From the NCBI GenBank assembly GCA_963978905.1, contig OZ022258.1:34161282-34225281 (forward strand): a stretch of 64,000 bases of DNA, read 5' to 3'. The stretch comes from Trichostrongylus colubriformis. Taxonomy: Eukaryota > Nematoda > Chromadorea > Rhabditida > Trichostrongylidae. The translations under genes and the position numbers were made by a program. The notes under the pieces were generated by a model, which was not told the origin of the DNA, ran no database searches, and was given only the letters and a program-made list of their open reading frames with translations. Positions 12,501-24,500 of this stretch are shown here, one piece after another; the stretch's first letter is position 1; each line of letters opens with the position of its first letter.

Positions 12501-15500
12501 CTGTATTCATGACATGTGGGTTATGCTGCCGCGTCAATACAGTCACAGGAGGTGAATTTTAATATTGAGGAATAGAATGAAGCCTTCTATATCTCACAAG
12601 GAAAGCCCATCAGGTCATGGTGAGGTTTTTCAAATGGTTTTTTGCATTCTGTAGGGTCACATACATGAAGCAAAAAACCGGTCTCAAATTTGGCTAAATG
12701 GTTTTGGGGGGCTCAGAAAATGAGTGACAAAAGTCGTCTAAAAAGGAACAATTTTGACAAGGTCGCTGCAGTGCTTTCCAGCTGCGGTGTTCAGTATATG
12801 CATATCTTAAGACTGTCTTCAAACCTACGCCAAAACTACTGCGAGCTGGTTCAGAAATGTAGAGTCACTTATAGTAATTGCTTAACGAAGCAAAGGAAAC
12901 TTATAGGGGATGTACAGGTCCCTCTACTTGCAGTGGTTGGATGGCTGAATGGATGGGGGGATGGACTGGCATTGGAACGGTGATCAGGGTGTTCGCGGTT
13001 CAAGTTCCCTCGACGTTTTCGCTTTTGCGTTTTCTTAATTCTCTTTGTCCAGCGCTGTTCTATTTGCGCACATGCAAAATGACTGCAACTTTCGTCGCTG
13101 GTGCACGAAAGTGACATCATTTGCAAGCTTTTAGTGGTTGAGGTGTTTGGACCTTCGGCGCTCCTAGCACGCGTGCCAGGCGTTTCCGTGCGAAACTAAT
13201 GTGATATTCGTGCTCAGGAGACTCAATTAGCTCTAGATATGAAATATTATCCCAAAATTTTGACCAAACTCGAGACAGTGGGATGGACATGGGCACATAG
13301 TGACTGCTTTACTTGTATAAACGAACAGCTAGCAGCATTGCTTGAATTCAATGAGGCATGTGCAGAATCAACGCATCCCAAGTGAACTGCACCTAGCAAC
13401 ACCGTGCTATGGCAAAAGAAAGCAAAGATCTCCTTACATCGGCTACCGACGTCCTTTCGTTACGGTTTCTTGACTATGGTAGTAGGTAGTACTGGTGGTC
13501 GCCCAATCTTCCGAGTTTGGATCCAAATCACGATTAGGCCGGAAACTTGCTGCCTAGGGTAGTTCGATCTCTGAGCATGAATATCACACGTACTCTGCGG
13601 GAAAACGCCTAGTTCTCCTGTTATGAGCGTTGGCAGGTCCAAACCAATCATTCGCTTGATACGCAAAAATACTGGAGATAGCGGTGCCCTGGCAGAATAA
13701 AAATCGATTTTGCACATGTTTTGCACGTATGGCCGTACATGAGCACAAATGGATGAAAACTAGAAAAACGCAAAAATTTGTCCTCAGTGGGGATCAAACC
13801 ATCAACCATTTTCTGGGCCCCCAAAACCATTTAGCCGAATTTGAGGGCGCTTTTTTGCTTCATGTATGTGAACCTATAAGAAGCAAAAAACCGTTTTGAA
13901 AAAGCTCATCATGACCTGATGGGCTTCCCTTGTCAGAGAGGAAGTCAAATATCGCTCCCACTCCTCATTTCAGTATTCATACTATTATCTGTTCGTTTTC
14001 AGATTATCCCTGGAGAAAACTGTAACAGAGAACACGTCAAAGGGATGGGCATGGTCATAGCGTGACCTGGCGGCCTTACAAATCGTGTGCACCAACCCTC
14101 ACCCCTTGGGTAGTGTTGATGCACACTCCGACTAGATGTAATGCTTGTATAAAAGCCTTCAATCGTCGATAAGGTCTTCAGTCGGGCATCCAACACTCTG
14201 CCTCAAGTCGAATACCTGAGCATCTCAGAGCTCGTCGTTTTTAGATCTCGTCTCCATCTGATTTCAACCCTAGCACAAGAAATGAAGGATTGGGTGAATA
14301 CAATGCGTGATGGCCCCTCTCCTACTTTTCCTGGTCGTGCTGGCCTGAAATATCTGGCATCTGCGAATTATGTAGCGTAAGCTTTCGTACTTCGCATTTT
14401 TTTCAGCAGAACAAATTTGAAAGCAGCGTGAGACCACTAGATGCTGCGTTTATTTGCAGGTGCACATCAAGGATGATTTTCCATATCGACTTGGACTGCT
14501 TCTTCGTCTCTGTGGCTTTGAGAGATCGACCGGATTTGATTGGGAAACCTGTCGCAATCACTCATAGCAAGGTTTGCGGAATGATTTCAAATGCTTGTAG
14601 TTGATCTTTAGGATACTGAGCATTTGAGTAGCATTTGGAATCCTGAAAGCATATGAATTTTTTTTTTTGTTGATCGAGGTATTGATGTGGGCGCCTTACG
14701 GAAGCTCTTTACGCCGACAGCTCCTTTTATCGTTGTTAACCTGCACAATGAAGCGCCAGCACCGCTTCGCTATGGTCGCGGTCGTACTTTTCGATGCCGG
14801 CGGTGAGGTGTGGTCGAGTAGCTCTGCATCTCGGCCTATGCCACCGTGCCTCGTTGCCTGCGTCATCTCTGCACCTTCCCCGTGACACCATGCCACTCTC
14901 CCTCTCTGCCTGGAGCGCAGCCACGCCCTGCCGACGGTGAGTATGACCGCGGCCTAAGGCGCTCGCAAACTTACTCCTTAGAGATCCCGGATATGCTCAG
15001 GTGTGCCTAAAAATCTGTTCTGCCACGCGGTCATACACTTCATACATCAACGTTTAATGTGCACCGCGAATCAGTCGACCAACTTTCATCACCACAACTC
15101 AAACCTGGTTGATTAAACAGGCAAGAACTTGAGCATTCCAGTAAAGCGGATAAACATGCGCGAGTCGGTATACGGGTGTTAGAATAAAGCATAAAGCGTA
15201 GAGCAAACACTAGAATCCATTGGATTGAACATGTAGAGAATAAATGCACCACTAAAGTAATACGATCGTAATATGGAGTCTGCAGGATGCTATCTAAAGT
15301 AGGACAATACGTGGCAAGTCATTAGTCAGAAATATATGAGAGTGAGCACCCCTTAGACTAACATGGGTAAAGTAAATAAACGATTATGATGGCTAGACCC
15401 CAGTGGTGGATAGCACAGAAGAACAAACTCTGTCTAAATTGTAAATGGAACAAAAGCCTGAAATCGTCTAACGGTTAGGAATTACCAGGGAGAAAAATGA

Positions 15501-18500
15501 ATCTGCTGCCTCCCGTCGCGACTAGCCTCTACGGGTCTGAAGGCGCTGGCGCAGCCTGGTTGAAAGGTATAGAAGACGTGGCAGCTGCGTAAGCGCCCTC
15601 TCACGTGCAACTGTTGATCATCCAAGGAGAGATTCACTCGAAAGTCCTGATGTATGAGGTATTTACCACGTAATCACGATATCTGCGATAAAGCGCAATT
15701 TCTCGCAAGATATCCCTCTCCCCTACTATTGCGATAGCACCGAAAAAGGTTCGAAGAAATGTGTTATACAAGAAAGAATGAACGAAAAAGATGTAGTGCT
15801 TCTTTGGAACTAGCTAACTATCGCATAAATAACATCTAATCAATGTTTTCTTTTAGGGTGTTTCTGCAGGTTTCTCGGAACTTGCTTCCGTGAGCTACGC
15901 GGCTCGTGAATGCGGGCTCCACAATGGGATGTTCGTTCGTGATGCTCTGAAGCTGTGCCCGAATCTGATCTGTTTACCTTACCTTTTCGATGACTATCGC
16001 ACAATCTCTAAGGCTATCTATACAATAGTTGCTCGGTTAGTGAAAACATTCTCTGCAATGTTCATAGTTTGGTAACCAGTATCACAATATTTTTGTCTTG
16101 TTTAGATACACACTCGAGATCAGAGCCGTCTCATGTGATGAAATGTACGTTGACTGCACTAAGTTGTTCGATGAAGTACGTTTTCCGTGTGACGAATAAC
16201 TTTCCCCTTAAATGTATAGGCCCCCGCTTATCTAGGTGGGAAGGCCTTTGTATTCAAAGTGCTCTGCCAAATAGAAAGCTCGTTTCATTACCCGTTGTAT
16301 TACCGAAACCAAAGCTAGGGCTGAGAGGTATCCTGCTTTTCTCACTTCAGACTCCCACCTCCGCGACTGCTAATTCAGTACGCTACCTTTTCTCTCTCAC
16401 CTACCTCTCAGCTCGGCTTTATTCTGGCAAATGTGGCCCATTTTCCCCTCCCACAGACTAAATATAATCTCTTCCCAGGTTCTCTTCAGTGAGGATTGAC
16501 CAGGAAGGATTATTTTCCGAACTGACGCAATATCTGTCTTTCGCGTTAAGTCCGATCCACTCTTTCGTAACAGGATATGAACACTGTTCATATCAGTGGT
16601 TATAGCTGTCTTCACCTGAATAATACCGTATTGTCTAGCTGCATATTGCTGATCCAATCGCTTTTGCTGAGCATCTCCGTGCTGAAGTGAGACGCGAAAC
16701 CGGCTGTCCAGCATCAATTGGCATAGGTATGTTTTGTGAAGATTTTCTACAGCCAGTGCCATAAGAGTGTTAAAAATCGCGCGAAAAGCGTTCTCGCGTT
16801 TTCTATCGTTTTTTTTCCGCCGTGAATTTCATTGATTTTTTATCTTACTTATACATTATCGGATTCAGCTCGTCAAGCTCTACAAGATGGTCCTACAAGT
16901 TTCAATTTTTTTTAATCTCGATACTTGGCCATTTCTTCACATTCTGAAAATCTTGAGGGAAAGTTTCTTCGAATCCTGATGAGTTGGCGATAGAATTTTT
17001 CACAGGCATAATAGAAGTTCACAGATGTGTAGGAAATTTGAAGTTCCTGTTACATCAGATGAGCCGTTGTTCCTTGGTATGACCCTAAACAATGCCTCCG
17101 TGTATGCACTGTTGAAATTTTCAGACGCGGCCTACTCATTGAAATGTACACCGTTCGATTCCCTTAAAAAATACTATGAAAAGGTTTCCGAGTTGATAAA
17201 TTCGTTGATTTAGTCATTTCCAGTCTTTCCAAGTTGTCAATCGACGTCGCAAGTTTTTTTGCCGCGTGCGATTCACGTGCACCGTCATTGAAGAGCGTCA
17301 CGATCGATGGCGCTAGCGGGAGCTCCGAGCACTTTCCCACGGCCATGCACGTGAATAGCGCGGGGCCGTCACGATGGCGCCACAGCTTTCTTCTTCCATG
17401 TCGGTGCTCGTCGATCTCACGTGGCGGACTAGGGCTTGAGAATTCGATTGACAACTAGGAAAAGGGTCCCTGCTGTGTTCGGGTCTTTGTATTTTGTTGA
17501 AAATGCTATCCGAACATTGTGAACAGAGATTCACATTGTTTGCATGCTTGATTGCAGATTTATTGCATGTATGGACTCCATCTTATTTCGTAAAATGTTG
17601 CTATACCAACATACGAGCATTCAAATGCCCATGCAGAAAGTAACGAAAATCTGGTGTCTCCTATAGTCACGTTTGAGCTAACGGAAATGGTGATTTGGGC
17701 GGAGAGGAAGGTGAAATATGTTAAGTGTGAATGGAACCAGGGCTCAAACGAGATAGTGTGGCATACTTCAATGTTCAAGCCGCGCCCCATATCTCGCGGT
17801 GAGGTTTTAAGCTGGCTGGTAGATTGCGCGTGAGGCAATCCGTTACCTCCTACAAACGATCGCATTATTGAGCAGCTTATCTTTACCCCTGTGGCTCCGA
17901 TCTATGTGATACATCACTCTGATCGTCAACTGCGGGAGTAAGCGAAGAGAACGGGGTCTTATATTTTGGGTTCTGCCCATTTTATTCCGTTTTTGTTCAC
18001 TGACGCCTGTCTCCTGCAGTTCTGTTCGCAGAGGACGGTGAAATTATAGCTGCCGCTGCTTTGAAACATGGGTTCGCTTGATTGTTGTTGATGAGACCTT
18101 ATTACAGGTGGAAGCACTTTAATAGCTCGACTAGCAACGCGCTATGCGAAGCCAGATGGTGTCCGCTATGTACCGACCGGTGAAGCTAGTGCCTTCATTG
18201 CAAACGAAAAGGTCACATTGAGTTTTTTCCAATGTATTTATAGATGATAGTATTTGTGGTTGCAGGTCAAAAATCTACCTGGACTGGGGTATCATACTTA
18301 TGAGAAGCTGGTGAACGAGTTTGGTATGGCGTGGCGATTTTTAATATATTTTCTACATTTTTTCTTTAAAATCACGCACAAACTTCTACTCACTGGTAAT
18401 GATTGTTTTGAGGTTAGAATAATTGTCTATGGAAATTCAGGTTGTTTTGTTTTTCGGATGTGATGTATTCGCTTGCTAAGGGCCGCATTCAAAGCTCTAC

Positions 18501-21500
18501 TCAAAAAAGCAAGAAGCCGGCCAAGAGAGAGCTCCGTGTGAGCTAATCTGTTACGCTATCTGGGTTTTTTTTTTTTGCAGAAATCAAGACTTCACAATCA
18601 TTGGTATTCGCGGGGTTATAATCCACCAAAATTTTCGTCGGATTCAGCCGGCATCAATCAACAGGAGGGGCGCGTCCTCGCCTGACTCCATGTATCACTG
18701 GTAATAACAGAAAGCTGGTAGAGTAGGGATAGGAAGCTCTAGATCACCTTCCATCCACACCAGACCTTTCTCTTATGGAATTATTGTTTTCTCAAGCAAC
18801 TCGGAATTTTCTTACGCGAGAAATGCATCCGAAACCAGAATGGCTTAGAAAAGGCATCGATTTCGTCGATTCTTGAACATCGGAGTTGTATGTTGCCGGA
18901 ATATCTAAACTGCCTTCTCTGTGGCAGAGATGATTCTTTTGGTATTTATTTCGATTACGACTGAAAAGCACCACTTTGAAGCGAGTTATGATATTCCAAA
19001 ATATTTGCTTCAAAATTGTCATTATTTCAGCGGGGGGAGGGGTGGAGGGCACTCGCCGTTCCGTGCTTGTCACAGCTCGGCTCTAAATGTCTAGAACTGT
19101 GGGCCTTAATCAAAGAAAAATCGATAAGAAGATAGATGGGTGGGTGTGGCCTCACACAATTGTACTAACATGTGAACTTCTTTCAGGTGTGATGGATAGG
19201 TGCAGTGATCTGCAGGCTGTGCCGCAAAGTGAACTGGAACGTATACTTGGGAAGAAAATTGGAGAACAGGTGGAGGAGGCGATCGATTTTGCTGCATGCA
19301 CTATTTTGTAAACAATGAAAACCATTCCAGTTATACAAACTTTGTCGCGGTCAGGATGACGGCAAGAACTTCATAGCAAGTAGCAATCGTAAAAGTGTAT
19401 CCTGTGACATCAACTACGGTATTCGCTTCACGAAGGTTGTTCTTTTCTTGATTACGTGGACACATTGTGCACTAGGAGAAGCAGCACTGTAAAGGGCAGT
19501 TGTAGAAAAGACTCTTCTCTTTAGAAAAACGAGGTCGCTCACTTCCTGCACGTCATTGGTCAAGAACTTGAAAAGAAATTGAAGCAAGCAAGAATGGTAG
19601 CGAGTTCTGTCACTCTGAAACTTATGGTGAGTTGATGAAAGTTCATCTCATATATACAGTGCTTTGCATAATGATACAGCCACCCATAAATTGTCCAAAA
19701 ACTCTGTTTGCAGAGTGATTCAAGAAAGTCTTTAAGCGTAGCCAGTGTGGACGCGCATCGCGCATCAATATTAAATTGCAGCTGGAAATCACAGAAAATT
19801 TTTCCATTTGTTTTAAAAATGTCGCTTTTCCTATTCTACAAAATGATACAGCTATTCTACAAAATTTTCCTATTCTACAAAATGATACATGAACAGATTG
19901 AAGTATCGAACAAAGAGAAAACAACAAAAAGGAGAAAAGTGCTAATATTACTACAGCTGGACCTCCTTCATTCCGAATATCCAAGAATTTTGACTATTCA
20001 GGCCCATACGAATTTTTTTCTGAATGATTCTAGTCCACTTGATACCATGCTTCGATGACCCTAACTCCTTCGAAATGGCTTTTCTACACGTAACCCCTTT
20101 CCAGCTTAAAACTTTAACGAATTCTCCATTTGATAAAGGTCGGGTCCATTCGTTGTTTAGGTTAGAAGGTCCATCCAGTGACGGTGTCACGATGATGGAA
20201 CGCTTCGGTTGACAGGAAATGGCCCATTGACTCGCACGAAAACAAGGTTTTGGTCTAGATTCCAACACGCACGACGAGAGACGGGTACGAAACATGAAGA
20301 TCCGGTGATCGGATGGCTTATCCTTCCGAAAAACGAAACAAAATTCCAAAGAACACTGGACCCCACGCCATGACACCTCCTTCAAAGATTTTTTTTGAAA
20401 ATCGAAGCTCGAAAAATCCCCTTGATCACTACCTCCATGGTTACGACTCATCCCGCGGGCCAAATGCGACCATTCCGTCGAGGATTCCTCGACGGAGGTT
20501 TGACCGTACCAGAAATCCTTCCCTTTATGTTTCAAGACCACCTCGTCGCCCTGAAAATTGACGAGGAAAGGTGGTCGATGAGGATTACGCGTGTAATTTC
20601 CAAAAGAATACGACTACTTACACCTTTTTTGAGAACCTCTTTTCAAGTTTTCATTTAAATCGGCAAATCTGAAAGAAAGGATCTCTGTCAAATCTCACGG
20701 GAGTCGGTCAACGCGATGCTTTGTCTTTTACTTACAGCATCTGTGGGACTTGGCCTTTATCTCGATTGTCCCATGTGATGTGACCGTTACCGTATCAGAA
20801 GTGTACTGTAATTCACTGTTAATCGACCGCACAATCGAGGATTGCGATTGTGTCATGAAGAGCTCTAGAAGAGGTTAAGCACATTTTAGGTTTTTTTAAC
20901 TGCGCTGGGAACAGCGGCAAAGCTGAGATTGTCAAACTGATGGGCAATAGAGCATGATCTTGGGTATGAAAGAGTGCACGAACGTTGTGATGAATATTCA
21001 TGAGATTCACACGAGCTGCGGCACCTTTCTCAGCAATGAAAACATTGCAAATTCGCGACACTTTCAGATAAGAAGTGCCGATGCACCTGCCGAAACCGAG
21101 AAATATCTGGGACATGGGAAGTGTGACACTCAAAACAAAACAGCTGCTCTGGATCACCCTACAGGGTGTGCTCAGGTAAGCTTCGTCTGTTTATCGCTAC
21201 AATACCGTGCGCATGCTTGGAGGAGAGATAATACTCAAACCCTCGTCTTTTCGGATGAGCCCCTCCCTCTTGGTATGGCCCTAAACAACGCATTCGTGTA
21301 TATATTGTCGGGAAACCATTTTTAAATTGCTTTCCAAACGCATACCTCAGTATCGCTAACACGTTAGAGCAACAGCACGGGTAGATGGGTAGACCGCTCC
21401 AGACACGCCGAAAACCTGCATGAACCCTATCAGGGTCACGAGAAAAGATCTCGTGACTTCGCCATCAACGGAGTGATGGGCCGTGTCGATCGATAATTCA

Positions 21501-24500
21501 AAATAACACTTATACATCTGAGACACTCTGGTCTACAATATCGTCATTAGCACTTCTTAAAATACTTGTGTCTTATCGTGTTCCTATTCGTGAGATGCCT
21601 CTTTCTGGATATTTCTCGAGATGCTTAAAGACAGCATTAGGGGTAATGTGGTAATTGAGAAATTCCTAGAAGAATCACATGGAAATATAGGTCTAAAAAG
21701 GCTATCTAAGGCGAAATTCCGGTGGAAAAGGGTGCCACCTAGCTGTAGAAACGGATACGCCATTGGATAACTGACTCCGCCTCCACTGGACGTGATTCCT
21801 GGTTGATTACGATAAGAGCTTGACGGAAAGGGTCGTCCGCGTCGAGAATCAACGGAAAGAGGGGGTCCTATTTCTCGGGCTTCTGGCCGTTCCCATCCGT
21901 TTTTTCTCCTCTGTCCTGTTACTAGGCATCTCGACTGTCATATTCACTACTTCTTTAACTTTTCGTCCGAATTTCCCCTAACGTTGCCTTTAAGTGAAGA
22001 TTGAACTTCGTTTCGGATTTGAACCCAGTTAGTGAGTTTTATCACTTCTGTACTTTGCACTTTGACCCTCAGCCTGAAAATTGCCGTTGATCACTGCCCA
22101 CCTCAACCGTTCTTCCCCAGTAGTGTATTCTTCGAAGGAGGTATGACCATGCGTGCAGCGCCATTGGAAACGCACAACGTCATTGCTGGGTTAATAACCT
22201 GTTGCCGGATTTTCACGGTGTTTCAGGTTATTACAATGGTTGTTCTGAAGCTTTTCACGAAGCTCTCACCTGTTATTGAAGATATTCGTGGCGTGAGTTT
22301 TCGATATTTGAGTAGTTGCTGTTTGTCAAGATTTGATCTGGTGTGAGCATTGCAGATAGGAGTGCAGTGCGGTAAACTGGCTCTGGTCACGGATGTTGGT
22401 TATTCAGTCACATCTGAGGCTATCAGTCGCATGTTCAACATGAGGACGAAGAAAAAAGGTGTTGTGTTTGGCCGTGTTGTTGTCCACAGAAATACGTGCC
22501 GCTATTTCCTCCTGATACATTCAGACGACTTCAGAAGTTGCCAGTGCAACGATAAGAGTTATAGTAGGGTTTGTTCCAATAAGTTGTCACACAAAAAAGC
22601 TTACATCGACTTTCCCTCAACAAATTTTCGGAGAGCACTTCAGAGACAACATCGAGTGATGAGAATAATGCACGAAATGAGGGTTTTTTCGTGGTCGTTA
22701 GTTGCCTGGAGCCTATGAATTTTCTTACGTGCGGTTTTAGCCCTTCCAAGAATGCGGGTACCTGATTCTTTCTTGAAGGGTCTGTAGTTTGCTACACTTC
22801 GGTTTACAATTTCTATGGTACACAATCCACTCTTGCATAGAAGAAGGGAAAGGCTCAGTATTTCTGTGGATGATGCTGTTCAATTTGTGACCTTCATTGA
22901 TTGTGATGTCGCTAATTTTAAGAGGAGACAGACCAGGTTACGGATGCTCTATCGGAAGAAGTGAGTATAAAGCTGTTTCTTGTCTTTTTTTATCGGCATA
23001 GGCTCACATATGAAACAGTTTGAGTTATGGTAATCATACACGATTATAGCAGCAGCAGTTGCCACTTGCGCACAGTATCCTTCCGCCATCTTTTTTTGGA
23101 GAGAGCAACAAAACCAAAATCTCGCAGGAACTGCTGAAGTATCTTTGCAATGGTAGGTGTACTATTAGCACACTTCCGTGTTAGAAGGAACTATTAGGGA
23201 TAATTTAAGTACACAGTAAGGGAAGACCTGGCTTCTGTGAAGCCGTGCAGCCGTGACCATGGCCCAGCAGTGGTAGGAAGGTGGAGTAACGGCACGGCAA
23301 ATGGAAATCCCATGATTATGATTCCACTCACCTGCTATATTAGATTGAGTACTTCAAGGGATCGTCCACGGGAAAATGAGTTTCTTTGTTACCTATATGT
23401 TTATGCTGCATTTGCCTAATAGGGGCCGCATGCGAAGTTTCACGCGAAGAAGTGAGAATTCAGCTAGGATACAGCTCCCTTAATACTCGGACGGGTGGGC
23501 AGGACCTCCAAATGAAAACCCCGTCCCGGTACGCCGTGGTTGGGAACGGAGAGTGAGGCTGTTTACGTAATCTTCTGTTCCTACGGTGCGTCTCCGACCG
23601 GAGCGGACGACGGGGTGTGTATTACTCCGAGGCCCTGCCCACCCAGTCTAGACTTTGTGGTGTTGTACCTTAGCCTTACTCCATTTTTCGCGTGAAACTT
23701 TGCATGCGGTCCACATCAGGCAAATAAACAACGAATATATGGGAGACAGAAAGACTCATTTTCCGTGGACGACTCCTTTAAAGGCACTTTCCGCAATTAC
23801 CTTAAATGGGTTTAAGAGCCAAATTATGAAATCAGAGGTGCTAAAGAATATAATGGGAAAGAAAAATCCGAAAGAAGCCTCCAAAAATGGCGAAAATGAG
23901 GCCACCTGGCATGTTGCCTTATACGCGATTGTCGCGTGGAAACGAGCCTTTGAATCAGTTCCCATTGGATGGTATCATGAGGAACTGTTTTCCCAAGTGA
24001 ACGTCTCATTAACTACTGGAATCTCTCCTTTATCTTATCTTATCGTCGCAGAATCACAGGTCCACGTAAACGCCACGTTGGAAAAAGCTTCGTCCAATAC
24101 CCGCTATATAAGCAATGCAAATGTACGAGTACTCAGGATTCTTTATTCCAACTGTCTGGAGTGCACCACTCGCCTGTGGTTTTTCCTAATAAACTGTCCA
24201 TACCTCCCGCTCATCCGAACACAAGGAGGGACATTGCCCACTACAGGGATCGCTGTCGATGGGCGGGGTCACAGTTGCGACCCGTGGGTTTAGCGCTGCC
24301 AGGAGGCCTCGTGGCGCCGCTCAAAGGGTACAGCCTCGACATTTACCTGGGGGTCTACCGGCTGCGGCAGAGTAAAAAGCTAGTGCGATTATCGTGGAGA
24401 GTGCCTTTAAAAAGAAACACAAGTAGTGTGAAATCTTGTTCATGCAGCATTCGGGAGTCTGAAAGATCTGTAACTCGCTTGAATTGTCGCAATCATTTTT

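Noticed and set aside
18010..18070. The missing rev-1 palm exon at about 18020-18070 (LFAEDGEIIAAA)
   Set aside because: Its end phase does not join the next exon at 18108, and similarity to the family block is weak.
19187..19311. rev-1 ending at the stop near 19311
   Set aside because: A donor at 19269 joins in phase to 19331, which encodes the highly conserved SV-INYGIRF block.
20736..20770. ASVGLGL-encoding stretch as the missing palm exon
   Set aside because: It lies after the little-finger exons, so it is out of order, and a stop follows at once.
23655..24293. 212-codon open frame as a gene
   Set aside because: It lies in a repeat present inverted at 32290-32815, has no recognisable domain and is inside a rev-1 intron.
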